The notes: generated from the sequence alone by a model not told the origin. A stretch of DNA of 64,000 nt from Limnoperna fortunei (GCA_944474755.1 OX104117.1:38085222-38149221), one strand, 5' to 3'. Positions 11,911-23,594 are shown, counted from the stretch's first letter. Program-made: numbers and translations.

Positions 11911-13980
11911 ATGAAATTCATTTTTGCTTGTGTGATTGTTGCAACGATTGGGTTTGTATGCCCAGCCATACTGACAAAGGAAACATCCAATGTGGACGAT
12001 GAAATGGCCCAAAGAGTCCAGGTTGGTAGACAAATGATTGATTACTTAATTTTAACAATTGTTTAATGGACCGAGTTTTACTCTTTATTTGTTTCTTAAA
12101 ATACAATACGTCGTCAGCGATACTTTGTGGAATATATATTGGGCATTCTATACTTAGCCAAAATAACGTAAAGTATAAATCTTTTAGTCCTTGCTTGGTT
12201 TAAGATGTTTTCACTGCCGCTAATTTTCAAAATCGAGCCGTTTTGAAGAAACCTGCCATTTCATTTTAATGTTTAGGTTTACTGTGATGTTTAAAGACAT
12301 GACAAAACGGAACTAGACCCAATAACATATTCTGTTACGATTTGTGGAAATTATGAAGGTTTTTAAACGGGTAACAAACAGAATTCATTTCAGTATACAA
12401 TAATTAGACAAACTATTTAAAATGGTAGATACATTGGAAAATTACAGGTAAACGATGCAAGGTGTAGAACGTTGCGGTTTTCGGTTAGTGAACCAGCCTC
12501 ATATTTGTTTGAACAAAAACAATTTATTTTTTGACCTAATAGTGACAGTCATCAAGCAGTATCTTATTAAAATCGATCATTCTACGCTTTTGTTATAATA
12601 AACAAAATCACAATGCACCATCGGACCCGGATAAAAACAAAATACTCAAGAACCAGGCAATAGATACAGCACACATAACGTAATAAATGAACAGCTCGTA
12701 AGGAATCCAACCATGTACCAAAGAAAATCACATTAACATCAATGTTCATTACTATATGTATATGAAGGCATTGTGTGATCTGGATTTGTCAACCAGAGAA
12801 ACTGAAATATTCACATAGATGCTTCATTTTCAAAGATTGCGAAATATCGATAGCGACCACATATCAAAGTTAGTAAATGGTTTTCCAAATGAATAAAACC
12901 AACAAGCCATCGTCTATCGTAGCAAATCTATCAGCAGCAGACGCGTACATTGTTGCTTTTTACAAACGCATACATAAACATGATAAGAAAACAAGATAAT
13001 TTTAGATTCAGCTTGACCACATGCGTAGCGAAACTGTGAAGCTCACAAAATAACCATATTCTAATGCAATTTTAGTAATGTTACGATTTCACATAACCCA
13101 AATGTAGTTTTTCTGACAGATCAAAAATACACAAAAATCAATTCATATTGGCTTTTAATAGTAATGTATACTATAATCCTTAATACATTGATGGGAGCAT
13201 AATGAACAAAAAAAGAATGTAATTTTAAAAGAAAATAGAGTTTATGTTTTATAATAAAAATCGCAGTTATCGTCGAAATGTCGGCAAAATCTAAAACTTT
13301 TTTAGCCACTAAATATGAATGCTAATTTTAAGACATCCCCCTATTTTTCACAAACTTCAGATGGTTCATAAAAGAGAAACGCTGAAAAGAGAAAAACGTA
13401 GTCCTGAAGATGTATTTTTGGAGATGGACAGTTTCGACACACTAGATGGACATGTAACTGAAAGGGAGTTTGTCTATTTTACTGCCTTATGGTATTATGA
13501 GACTGTTGATTTTACTTGGATATATGACTATCACAATACTATTCTGAGCATTTATGATGGTAACCAAAATTCACTGCTAGAAATAGATGGTATGTATAGA
13601 CCGTCGATTCTTGCACTTTAATTGTCATAATGAAACCATTCTCTTGTCTGTTATTTGGCTGCGATTTGTTTGAATATCTTATTTCTAAATATTTTTACTA
13701 TTTTAAAATATTTTGTATGCTCTTTGTTGAGTGTGAAAAGAAGCGCATCTTAATAGGACACTTTCCATACACATTCATGTATGACACTTAATTTTTCACA
13801 AAAAAACACATATTAGTTGGTCGCTGTTAAAAAGACAATATCTTCTTAGACAGGAAACTGTTTAAATAATAAGTATACATTTCATTAGTTATGATATTTG
13901 TTTTGCTTTCAGAGTTCCTAGCTTGTGTGGCAGAAACATATTGCATTTATATACAACCTCATAATTATAGATACAGGTGA
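11911..13980 (+). CDS. Secreted EF-hand-like protein, copy 1 (three coding exons)
   Basis: The coding exons are 11911-12021, 13361-13589 and 13913-13980, giving about 135 residues. The acceptor before exon 2 is TTGTAG at 11901-11906 and the ATG follows four bases later. Exon 2 encodes a hydrophobic signal-peptide-like start (MKFIFACVIVATIGFV). Exon 3 begins with MVHKRETLKREKRS, a basic stretch with possible proprotein-processing sites. It continues with EF-hand 1 (DSFDTLDGHVTEREF) and most of EF-hand 2 (DGNQNSLLEID). The junction with exon 4 is phase 1 and restores the loop Glu plus Phe (EF LACVAE). Loop 2 has D, N, N, L and E at positions 1, 3, 5, 8 and 12. Loop 1 has two extra residues compared with copy 2 and may not bind calcium. 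I do not recognise a named gene. A secreted calcium-binding role is inferred. Confidence 0.72.
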
Positions 13981-14585
13981 AATACATATTATTAGCATTG
14001 ATTTCTGTTCTCAATTTCCAGTGGTTTGTGTAAATAACCATCCCCGGTTGCTGTCACCTGCACGGGTGATGCGAATATATATTTAATTTTCTGCACTACA
14101 ACATGGTTTTCCCGAGTCTATTACTAGAACAAGGTCTAAGTTAATTGTATTGTAAGTGTATTGGTGTTGTCTTTAATTTCATGCCCGCAAGGGTAAATTA
14201 AATGCAAATAGTTACCAAATTTAGCATTGTTGAGTGACAAAACATCATCAAATATAGCGGAATGAGAAATTAAAGGACCTTTAAGAAATAAAAGAAAGGG
14301 ACCTTATAGGTAGTCTTTCCTATTCCAGGATTAGACATTTTACTAGACATGACAATGAATATCTCAAATTAGAGACAGGCACTGCTTACTCGCCCAGAGC
14401 AACAGAGTGCACCCATGGTTTTTATTGGGTTCGGGTTACTCATTTTCTGTTTTTGTGTTTTTGGTTTTTGTTTTGCGCTCATGTTGTCTGTATCCGGTAC
14501 TGTAATTGTCCTTGACTTCCGGCTCTTGTAGTTCGGTCGGTTTCCTTTGCTATTTTTCATAAGAATCGATTTGTGTCTAAATATA
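13981..14585. other. 3' untranslated/flanking region of copy 1
   Basis: No further exon is needed after the TGA at 13978. An AATAAA lies at 14287-14292 and could be the poly(A) signal. Copy 2 has one closer, at 29641. Confidence 0.4.
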
Positions 14586-16400
14586 TACATGTAGCAGCAC
14601 GAGTTCGTCTATGCAATTAAAAATATTATCCGGCAAAAGTCCTATTATAGCAGTTTAAATATGTGATATACAGTAAGTGAGAGTTAATCACAAGAATCTG
14701 ACGTCACAATGGGTTCTTGTCACAAGAATGTTCAACGCACTCAAAGGTATGCGTATTGTGTGTCTGACATGGGTTTGATATTTTAAAATCGTTTTGAAAT
14801 AAAAAGAAACAGAAATAATATGATTATGAAGCATGTGTGTAAATATCATACATAAACATAATATCAGTGTATTTGCTTAAAATATTGTAAATACTCGGCA
14901 CAAAACATAGAGCATTGTCTCACCTCGATTTCTGCTTCATTCTTACATTTTTAACCTATTGCACTAATGCTATATATTTATGCGGACTTAAATCAATATA
15001 TTGAAGGTTGTAAACAAACAATAAACTCACGATTCAACAATAAATATAGACTCATCAAACTACAGAATAAGCTACAACCGAAATTATAACAAATAGAAAG
15101 AATTAAACAACATTCACAGTCACATAAAACATTGTCTGAAAGGATTAACAATATAATATGTCCACTCTTTACAAAATCAATTATGACCGGAGAAATACCC
15201 ATTTAAACAATAAAAATAACAAACTAAAGGCGTGAACAACAGGACAAATAAAACAACATAGTATGTGAAGTCAAATATAATGAAAAGCAAACCTGCAGCT
15301 TAAAATTGCTTTACTTACTTTTTCAGAACGAGCCTAATTCCATTATTTAATTTTGAAATAGCGAATGACATATTCAGCTATTTAAATTGGTCTTTGCATT
15401 GTTAATTTGATGGCAGGCAAAAGCCATAAAAACATGGTAGAAAGGTTTATCGTTGGGAATAGTTACTAGATTTCTGCCATACTTTTGTTTTAAATTAAGT
15501 TTTAATGATAACAGGAAAATTTTGGCAATTACAATTGACATCGTTGCAAAGTTTTGAACAAAATCCCTAATTAGTAAGATATTCATGCGGAACTATTCCA
15601 TTTCCATGAAAATACCAATAAACATCTGTACTTTTATTCATTTTTTCCTCCACTGCTACATAGGATCCATATAGTTGACTCTACACATTTTCCCAGTTAA
15701 TACCTGTTGGGCACCCAATTTTAAACTCGGGCATTGAATATATATCAAGGGACATAGTTCTGCAACATGTTAACTTTATCACAATGCCAGTTTATAAAGT
15801 CTTGTTTTTTTACATTATTTTCAATTGTAAAAAGGTCTGAAAATTTCTGCACTTCAAAAACACTTCAAAGACACTTAAGTCACTTGTATTGCGGAACGGT
15901 AGATTGTGGAGGAAGAATACAAATTATTATGAGAACAGGTAAACAAAAAAGAAATCAAATCTGAAAGTGGGATGGATAATTGACAGAAAATTAAGAATGA
16001 ATATTCAGTACTCAATCACGTTTACAAACATTTAATCGATTGGAGAAATAAAAAAATATGACTGCCACACAAAACGTGTTGAGAGTTAGAAAGCATATAA
16101 ACATTTATCATTTTGCATTTCGTAGTGGCTACAATATTCTTTTTTGAAATCTATATTTATTGTTCAAAAATGTGTGGCAGTCTCCAAGCACGATACACAA
16201 TATGATCCGCGTCAGTTTCTCCTATTAAAATATGACAACCCCAGCACTCTCCCACCAAAACAAAACAGCCAATTTTATCCTCCACCTGATGAGGAGCTAA
16301 GCAGTTCAACAACATTCAAGCAAACAATTTCAAGACCTGAAAAATATGACATGCTGAAAATTAATACATATGAATAAAAGAACTTCTAACTGCTAATCTG
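14586..16400 (+). repeat. Segmental-duplication flank, matching 29747-31040 and 1-455
   Basis: The phrases GTGATATACAGTAAGTGAGA, AATATAATATGTCCACTCT and AGGTTTATCGTT recur in order at about 29815, 30322 and 30637. Identity drops by eye but order and orientation are kept. This shows that the EF-hand gene was duplicated together with about 2 kb of 3' sequence. Confidence 0.7.
16159..16377 (+). CDS. Possible exon, hypothetical
   Basis: An open frame ending at a TAA (16375-16377) reads SKHDTQYDPRQFLLLKYDN, then a Pro-rich part PSTLPPKQNSQFYPPPDEE. The homologous segment at about 30840-31000 has lost the frame. Survival of the frame in one copy is weak evidence for coding. An alternative is that it is part of a dispersed repeat read on the other strand. 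Confidence 0.2.
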   Translation: MVQKCVAVSKHDTQYDPRQFLLLKYDNPSTLPPKQNSQFYPPPDEELSSSTTFKQTISRPEKYDMLKINTYE

Positions 16401-17240
16401 TATATTAATCGGTAACATCAAATATAAGTGGGGAACCTTGTATTTTAATTTTTGTAAAAATGGGATTATTACTGTTCTGCAATCAGAAAATGGTTGGTTC
16501 ATGTACTGGTGAAAGAAACACGAAAGGTATACTATTAACTTCTGATATTCTTTTCAATAAAAGACACTTGGCAGTTGATTTAAATTGTTCGAAACGAGCT
16601 TGCCGCAATTTTAAGCAATTTGTAAGCTATATTACGCCGTTCGATTTGTATTTATGATAGGAAATCGGAATGCCAGTTTTTAATTGTTTAACTGTGCCGT
16701 TCTAAAATGATGGTTAAAAAAAACCCATCAAATGACAATAAACACATTTTAAACAATAAAGTTACATCATTCCGAAAGTTATGTAGTGTTTTTATCAGTA
16801 GATTGAGGGTATCCATTTAGCACTGATGGTCAGAACAATGCCTAATTTCTAACTGCTGTTTTGTTTTAAACGATGGACTATATATGTTATGTTGACCGTC
16901 TCTGCAGCATGTACTTTGAGTTCAGAGCAACCTGCCTGATGAAGGCATGCACCAGCTAAAATACGTATTATTTATCTAATAGTTTGTGGACAGTATTATT
17001 GTAAGACTACCCACGCAAGTCAGATCAAGATTGTAATTTATAAATGTAAACTTTGAAAACCATTTAAACGCACGCACACAACATATGAGTGGAAAATTTA
17101 TCATACATAAAGCCTTCGCTTCCACATATGCCTACAAATATGTGGTTTTAGGTTATGACATTTAGTTTTTTCTACTAAAGAACCTAAAGGAAAATTATGC
17201 TACAGCGAAGAACAGGTTTGTACATGTAGTTTGTTATATT
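16400..17240. other. No gene recognised
   Basis: AT-rich sequence between the duplicated flank and the reverse transcriptase remnant. Small frames here have no recognisable motifs. Confidence 0.4.
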
Positions 17241-17249
17241 TTCCGATCG

Positions 17250-17850
17250 ACAACATATTTGACACTTTTGGAGGATGTGTTTTTCAACAGACAACCGGAA
17301 TTCCAATGGGTACAAACTGTGCCCCACTCCTTGCCGATTTGTTCCTTTATTCGTCTGAAACGGAATTTCTTCGACGTCTTAGTAAGACAAGAATATAGCA
17401 GAAGCTAGGTCCTTTAATTTTTCATACAGGTATATTGATGATGTTCTTTCAATTAAAAAACCTCAATTTGCTGAGTTGCTTCCGTTAAAATATCCTTCAG
17501 AACTAGAAATTAAAGAAACCACAGAAACAGATTCATCTACACCATTTTTAGATTTACACCTCGGATATGACACCAACGGTCATCCCAGCACAAGAATTTA
17601 CGACAAACAAGACGATTTTAATTTCAAAATTATAAATTTTCCTCACCTATGCAGCAATATTCCAGCTTCTCCTGCAAACGGTGTCTATATTTCTCAATAG
17701 ATCAGGTATACAAGAGCTTGCACGTATACTGATTTTTTGTAAACGTCACCTATTTCTTCGGGATGGACTTATAAAGCAAGGTTACAAGAAAAAACGACTC
17801 GTTCGCACCTTTAATAAGTTTAACTATAAATACAACTTCCTTGTCAAAAA
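17250..17850 (+). pseudogene. Reverse transcriptase remnant, probably Penelope-like
   Basis: Across several frames the sequence encodes FGGCVFQQTTGIPMGTNCAP, then LLADLFLYSSETEF. After a stop-containing gap come YIDDVLS (palm catalytic Asp pair), SELEIKETTETDSS, TPFLDLHLGYDTNGHPS, TRIYDKQDDFNFKIINFPH and ANGVYISQ. Another frame change follows before the IRYTRAC segment. This order (fingers, YIDD palm, thumb) is that of an RT domain. At least two frameshifts and an internal stop make it non-functional. The Penelope-like assignment comes from the IPMG and DDFNF style motifs I associate with mollusc elements and should be treated as tentative. Confidence 0.75.
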
Positions 17851-17859
17851 ATAATTTAT

Positions 17860-18060
17860 CTTGTTTGAAAAAAATGCTTTGTTTAAATGCCTGTACCAAG
17901 TCAGGACCATTTCTGTAGTTGCTTTATGTTAGTTGTTGGTTCTGTAGTTAGTCAGTCTCTCGGACTTTGATTTGTGGATTATCTTTTTTGACAGTTTCAT
18001 CGTTGTTCGGTATTTTGTTATAACCTTCATCCATGAAATACGGAAACAAATTCAGAGACA
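17860..18060 (+). mobile_element. 3' tail of the same retroelement
   Basis: AAATGCCTGTACCAAGTCAG and the following TTGTTCGGTATTTTGTTAT match 56865-57000, where the tail of another copy is found. These are the noncoding 3' parts of the element. Confidence 0.55.
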
Positions 18061-18314
18061 ATATCATGTGTAGTAGTGTGTCGGATATAGCATTTTGATT
18101 GTTAAGAAACACAAAACAGAAATAACTCTTGCAGTGGTGGAAAAATTTTCTGCTTAAGGTCAAGCCCAGGGCTTTTAAGATTTTAAATGCCCAAGCCCAG
18201 CTGTTTTTATTCAAAGCCGAATAATTCATACCAAGATATTTTGTAACTGGTATATAACAATAAAATATATGCATATTATTTTTAGGTGTGTGGAATGCCA
18301 ATGGACTAATTCTA

Positions 18315-18420
18315 CAATCTAATTAAAACTAAATCTTTCACTTGCTCCCCCCTTTTTGCTATGGTCGCTGCGTGTAGATCTAACAACATCCCATTGCAGG
18401 TCACGTCAGGGGTCATATGC
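18315..18420 (+). repeat. Left terminal inverted repeat of the 5.27-kb element
   Basis: It pairs with 23480-23585. Shared parts include CTCCCCCCTTTTTG, GGTCGCTGCG, AGATCTAACAACATC and AGGTCACGTCAGGGGTCA. Confidence 0.85.
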
Positions 18421-18657
18421 ATAGATTTTTCGTTGGCCAATCAAAATCAAGCTTGGCCAATCTTAGGGTATACATTCGGAACATCGGCAAATCGGGTTTT
18501 TCCATTCGACGCCAAAGTGTACCAAATGTATTACAATACGTCAACAAGATTGTTACCGGAGATGTAAACAAACCAAATTGAAGCAAATTTTCTTACAAAT
18601 ATGGAATCTACTGAATAAACAACGTTACGAAAGTTTACATTCGATTAAAATCACAAT

Positions 18658-18966
18658 GTGGTTTTTATTTGTGGAGTTTCATTCGTGCAAATCGAAGCTA
18701 CACCAGCCCATTTCACCAGCCGTGCCAGGACCAGGTGGAACGTGAAATCGAACGGAAGCATTTTTAAACACTGGAATCAGGCTGAAATGCTTTGTATTAT
18801 TAAAAATGAAGGTAGATGTCCTCCAGTTACAAAACTAATTGACAGCCTCCAATTTAAATTTAAACTGTCACCAACGAAGATATTGATGGAAAAAAGGCTT
18901 TTGGATCATGCGGTTTATATCGGACTTCATTATAGTTTAAACTTGGATAAATACGTATTATTTTAA
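18658..18966 (+). CDS. Hypothetical frame inside the TIR element
   Basis: An open frame of about 100 codons includes HFTSRARTRWNVKSNGSIFK, then HWNQAEMLCIIKNEGRCPPV and a Lys-rich segment KFKLSPTKILMEKR. It has no obvious hydrophobic or repeat character. I do not recognise a family. It may be a piece of the element's own gene or of a captured gene. Its right end is a TAA (18964-18966) and no clear splice sites frame it. Confidence 0.25.
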   Translation: MVFICGVSFVQIEATPAHFTSRARTRWNVKSNGSIFKHWNQAEMLCIIKNEGRCPPVTKLIDSLQFKFKLSPTKILMEKRLLDHAVYIGLHYSLNLDKYVLF

Positions 18967-20391
18967 CCAGGAACAGCAAATTTCACGCAGACATGAAGAT
19001 TTCTTTAAAAAATACGAAGGACATGGCTAAAAAGCGGAAAGGATTTAGTGACAAGAAAACCAAGATGGTCATTAAAATGCTATGATTGCTCGAGCCAAAT
19101 CTGTTTGGCAGTGCCTATATATGACTTGTTACTTTGTGTAATGTTACACCATCATAAACTAAAGGAACCCATTTATTGACTTAGAGATCACTCTATAGAC
19201 ATTATTCATTTTTAATTGTTTATTTACAATTATGACAGAATAAACATAACACCTTGCCTAAACTTTGTGTTCATATTCGAAATTGCTTCAATTACTGAAA
19301 TTTCTTCCACTGAACCATGTAGCTTACACACTTCCTATAGTAAAACTTTCGGCATATCCTTTTTAATTTTCCCATTTGAAAAAATTAGTGTTCCAGATGT
19401 GATTATTTCAAATTCATGGTAGGGTATGGTATGTTTTCCAATTTGAATTTATGTTTTTTCTACTTTCATCAAATTCATGACCTTCAGTTTTTATTAGGAA
19501 CCAAAGTACCCAACAGAAAACCTCAAACCTTCTGCTGACTTGTGAATGAAGGTAGTCGTCAACCACGTAATCAATTGTAGATTCAAGAGTCAACCACTGT
19601 TTGACTTTGCTAAAAGGAGGAAACATTTAATTATAATTTGATTGAGTCAAGTTTTTATATTCTTGTTACAAATGTACACAAATTGAATTATAGGCCCAAA
19701 AGACCAATCCAGAATGACTACCTTAAAAAGCAGGCACAGGTGGAAGGATTCTTAATTCTCCTTTAACAGTGTTTAAGGTAAACTAAAGATGTAATATTCA
19801 TGTACAACATGTACATTACGAAAATGTGCAATATGTTAAATATATGCCTATACTAGTTTAGTTTCCACAATAGTAGTCAAATGCACCAGTCTCTGGCTTC
19901 AGTGCATCCAGTATTAGTCTACATTATTTGCATTTTATCATGTACACCTATTGGGGACATACATGTACAGATTTTTGGCTCGTTTTTTCATCCACCCAAC
20001 CTCAGGTTTACCTTTGCACTGAAGCATTGTTTAGGAAGATGACGTCACATCTTTATGATACTTAGCACACAGTTACAACATAATGATACCTCTTCACCGG
20101 CAAACTTTTATAGTGTTTTGCCAAATATTTTCTAGCTAGAGTGAACTAAGAGAAGAAAAATGAGTGTGTTAACCAATATGTGTTAATCCAGACTTAAATG
20201 TCATCAATACACATTTTCTCATTTTCAAATTGTATTCAGGTGTATGTAATTAGAATCAGACTTGACAGAAGCATTACTTTCAGTTGGTAAAGTAGTATGA
20301 ACAAGTGCAATTCTTCCTACTGGTCTAGAGTATCTTTGATATGTGCATTTCTTATCTTTAGGGGTCTTGGTCTTCTCTTGATTACAGAGCC

Positions 20392-20790
20392 CTTTATTGT
20401 GGCTGAGTGATTAACATTTTACTTTTGATCAAGTGCCTGTCACCACTGAGGTTCTGAGTTTGAGTTTCACTGCGGGAGGGTGTGCTCAACTCCAATCTTA
20501 ACTGACAAGGATTTCTAGTTTTCTTGTTTTTATACCAATTATTGTCATGGTTAAGGAACTGACCTAATCCAATAACTTTAAAGTAGTACTCATCATAAGC
20601 TTCCACTAGACAAAATTTGATTTACCTAGGACTTAAGCTTACACAGATATAAAATATATAGTGTTTATGTAGTCGCTAGATTCCTATGTTTTGACTCCAG
20701 TCCCCACAGGCAAGACAATAAAAACAGGAAAACGATATAATTGAAAATTTGTTGAAACTGACGTTAAATCCCAGTTGGTTACATGACTGT
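20392..20790 (+). mobile_element. Old diverged SINE
   Basis: It has the SINE layout TGGCTGAGTG, CACTGAGGTTCTGAGTTTGA, GTGTGCTCAACTCCAATCTT, TGACAAGGAT and a late tail TTGTTGAAACTGACGTTAAAT. The A and B boxes are degraded. Confidence 0.55.
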
Positions 20791-21245
20791 TAACACTGGG
20801 GTTGCAGGTTCGAGTCTTATTATGGGTGCGCTCAAATCTAATCTTAATTGAGCCTCGGTGGCCGAGTGGTCAAGGTAGTTCGTCTACTATTGATCACGTG
20901 GTCTGTCAACACTGAGATTGCGGGTTCGATTCTCACTGCAGACAGAGTGTATTCGACTCGAATCTTAGTTGACAAGGATTGCCAGTTTTCCTACCGCAGA
21001 TCGGGGGTTTTCTCCTGGTACTCCAGCTTCCTCCCCCAATAAAAACTGGACGCCATGATATTGCTGAAAAATTGCTGAAAGTGGCGTTAAACAACATCAA
21101 ACAAAACAAACAATCTAATCTCAATTTACAAAAAGTCATGGTTTTCATCATGGTACTTCAGATTGCTCCACCAATTAAACTGGATGTGACTATATAACTG
21201 ACAAATTACTGAAAGTGGCATTAAATACCATTCAAATACACAAAC
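20775..21245 (+). mobile_element. Old SINE interrupted by a younger one
   Basis: The head part (GTTGCAGGTTCGAGTCTTAT, GGGTGCGCTCAAATCTAATC) is at 20800-20851. The tail part (CAAAAAGTCATGG, GATTGCTCCACCAATTAAAC, CTGAAAGTGGCATTAAATAC) resumes at 21112. The young SINE at 20852-21111 lies between them. Confidence 0.65.
20852..21111 (+). mobile_element. tRNA-derived SINE, well preserved
   Basis: It starts GCCTCGGTGGCCGAGTGG with an A-box-like TGGCCGAGTGG at 20859-20869. A B-box GGTTCGATTC follows at 20923-20932. The body has TTGACAAGGATTGCCAGTTT and CCCCCAATAAAAACTGGACG, then a tail GTGGCGTTAAACAACATCAA with an A/C-rich end. It is flanked by AATCTAATCTTAATTGA and AATCTAATCTCAATTTA, a target duplication with two changes. 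A near-identical copy is at 57444. It belongs to the mollusc tRNA-SINE families, and I do not assign a named family. Confidence 0.88.
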
Positions 21246-21779
21246 TAATTTCTACAAGAAAATTTGGTATGGTAATTAATCATAAAGGTACATACAATTA
21301 AATTTATTTGATCATCAAGTAATACTGAAGATTTGTTTTCTTCATCTTTATAGCCAGACTAGTTGTACTCTTGTTTATCATCATCAGACTCCATGCCGAC
21401 ATTAGAATGAGATGAAATATATGTTGCATTATTTCCAACTGCATTTAGCAGGCATTCCACTTTATATTTTATTCCAAGGTCTTTAGTTCAGATGTACATT
21501 GCATTTATAAAATTGTTCGTCAAAAAACTATCATACAACAGTTTTTGTTTTCAGAATATTTTTTAATTTCAAAGTCAGTTGATGCAGATGATAATTTTAA
21601 TCATGATAATGATAATATAAAATAAAAGCAACTGAAGAATTCCAATTTCTTCCTGTCCATTGTACATGTATAAAACATGTATATCCCTTTGAAGTGCAAT
21701 AGATGATAGATTTTGAAAAAATAGCATTCTTTAAGGTACTGTTATCCATCCACAGTGTACATGTCATGACACTGATATC

Positions 21780-21897
21780 TTAATATACTGTTAATTTTTT
21801 TTCTTTCATCTGTTTTAACTCTTTTGTGAGTATTTGTGTGTAGTACATGTAGCACTTTGGACCAGAACAGAAAAGCCAGTGATGATCATCTTCTTCC
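21780..21897 (-). CDS. Exon-like terminal segment inside the TIR element
   Basis: Read on the minus strand, a good acceptor (TTTCAATTGTTTAAACAG) precedes an open 38-codon end. It reads EEDDHHWLFCSGPKC and then YMYYTQILTKELKQ before the stop. The two Cys around SGP and the acidic start look like real protein. I do not recognise it. It may be the last exon of a gene carried in the element, with 23090-23298 as an early exon. Confidence 0.35.
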
Positions 21898-22454
21898 CTG
21901 TTTAAACAATTGAAAACATGAGAAAATAAGAGCAGTCGCTTGGAAGAAAATAAGAACTTAAATTTTCTATAACATTTGGTAAAGAAGAAATTCTTTATGT
22001 GTATCAAGTTTATTCCCTATTATTCAGTCAACTGCATACCTTAACAGGAAATGGTTCAATAATTTTAATTCAAAGTTACAAATTGATTAGCACCTTTAAT
22101 CATACATGTAGCCAATGAACCAAGTTTACAAGCTATCCTTATGCTGTTATAAATCATGGTACATGTATTTATCTAAACAATGGTTACATCATAAAATGTA
22201 AACCATATTTAGTATTGTGAATAAATTTTAAATGCAAATTTTTTTAAACTGCATGTCACTGCACTCTTTTCAATTCTTGATTATTAATATTGCATTTTAA
22301 TTACTTTCATACAGAATATAAGAATGCATCTATGTGGTGAGGTTACTTATAAATAACAATCCACTTTATGAAGATCTATACAAGTTGAAACTTTTATTAA
22401 CAAGATACATTGTACTAGTAGATTAAAAAAACAAGATGTAAACATTCCACTTAC

Positions 22455-22605
22455 CAAGTTGGCATCATGTGTGAAACTCATCTAATTTGAACAGAAACTT
22501 GGAACTTTTGAAAATTGCTTCTCAATACAGGGTCACCAGGTAGACTCGGTGCTGCACAAATGATATCTATAAATCTGTCTTTGATATTGTGATATTTTCA
22601 GAAAT
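22455..22605 (-). other. Splice-flanked segment, non-coding or decayed exon
   Basis: It lies between an acceptor-like ATTTCATTTCAG and a consensus donor GTAAGTGG on the minus strand. Each frame has a stop, so it would be untranslated or dead. The frame that reads RFIDIICAAPSLPGDPVLRS looks most protein-like. Confidence 0.25.
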
Positions 22606-23089
22606 CTGAAATGAAATTGTTGATAATGTTAATTTATACATGTATTAAGTGACTTGAATAACTATATAACTATTTTATTTGTAGCATTGATTTTCACACA
22701 CCTTTTTTGGACAAATAATTTTTAGAACAAAAAATCCACAACTTTATTTTACAAATGAGATGGCGTTTCATTAGTGGTGATCAATGTACCTTAAATTTTT
22801 TCTGACACAAGCCATGAATGTCGATTAAAACTGGAGCAATAGGAAATATGATGAATAATTCATGTCTACTAGTAGTTTATTGATAGTTTTTTTGTCAAAT
22901 GTTTAATATTAATTCCCCCTATCAATCTCCTAACCACGTTAGTTACACGTTTTATATACTAGTACTATTTTACTGATACCATGTTGTATGTTCATCGTAT
23001 GTTATTCCCCTCCCCCTTTTTTCTTGTTAAAAAATTCGCTCCTTATTGTGAAAAAAGTTCATATTTTCGTATATAATTTACGCACTAAC

Positions 23090-23400
23090 CTTTCTATGCT
23101 GCCGTTCAGTTTTGAACTTCTGTTTACTTGATTCTCCACAAGCAATATCAAAAGCAGACCAACATCTCTCAAATAGCGCGATGACGATTTGTTCATCTTT
23201 TTCTTTATTGGAATGTAAATGATACATAATTGAAGTAGAAAGAATTTCCCTAACGCTTTAGGAAGAACAGCAACGCAACCATTTCTTTCTCTAAACAATC
23301 CAACATCATTCTTTGAGTTCTCGAGTACTAAAATAGTTTGTAAAACTTTTCAGACCGCAAAAATGCATGGGACATCGCCATTTTGACACAAAAGCCTAGT
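23090..23400 (-). pseudogene. Broken 5' exon region of a gene inside the TIR element
   Basis: From the inner edge of the right TIR inward, the minus strand starts ATGGCGATGTCCCATGC and is then stopped after 17 codons. Two overlapping frames follow, NDVGLFRERNGCVAVLPKAL and, shifted, EQIVIALFERCWSAFDIACG. The second runs up to a donor (AAAG then GTTAGTG, last exon base at 23090). It looks like an exon with one stop and one frameshift. The gene family is not recognised. Confidence 0.35.
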
Positions 23401-23479
23401 GTGATATACAAACCAGTATTTGATTGGTCGAATCACTCAACTCGAACTAAAATTTGATTGGACGATCAAAATTAAAAAT

Positions 23480-23585
23480 TTTGACCCCTGACGTGACCTG
23501 TAATGCGATGTTGTTAGATCTTACAACGCAGCGACCTATAACAAAAAGGGGGGAGCAAGTGAAAGATTTAATTTTAATTAGATTG
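23480..23585 (-). repeat. Right terminal inverted repeat of the 5.27-kb element
   Basis: Inverse of 18315-18420, ending GGGGGGAGCAAGTGAAAGAT and TTAATTTTAATTAGATTG. Confidence 0.85.
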
Positions 23586-23594
23586 CTAATTCTA

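Larger units (their letters stand above)
18306..23594. mobile_element. 5.27-kb TIR element with 9-bp target duplication (Mutator-like?)
   Basis: The element spans 18315-23585. It starts CAATCTAATTAAAA and ends with the inverse TTTTAATTAGATTG. On both sides lies the same 9-bp word CTAATTCTA (18306-18314 and 23586-23594). The terminal inverted repeats match well for about 105 bp and contain TCTTTCACTTGCTCCCCCCT. A 9-bp duplication is typical of the Mutator/MULE superfamily. I see no recognisable transposase, so this copy is probably non-autonomous. It carries at least three SINE copies and several exon-like fragments. It lies between EF-hand copies 1 and 2. Confidence 0.82.

Noticed and set aside
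13319..13360. In-frame extension upstream of the EF-hand exon of copy 1
   Set aside because: The same position in all copies is an intron end with the acceptor CTTCAG. The open frame is chance read-through.
20848..21197. Several frames of 64-72 codons on both strands
   Set aside because: They lie wholly within SINE sequence. The same frames appear in the SINE at 57444.
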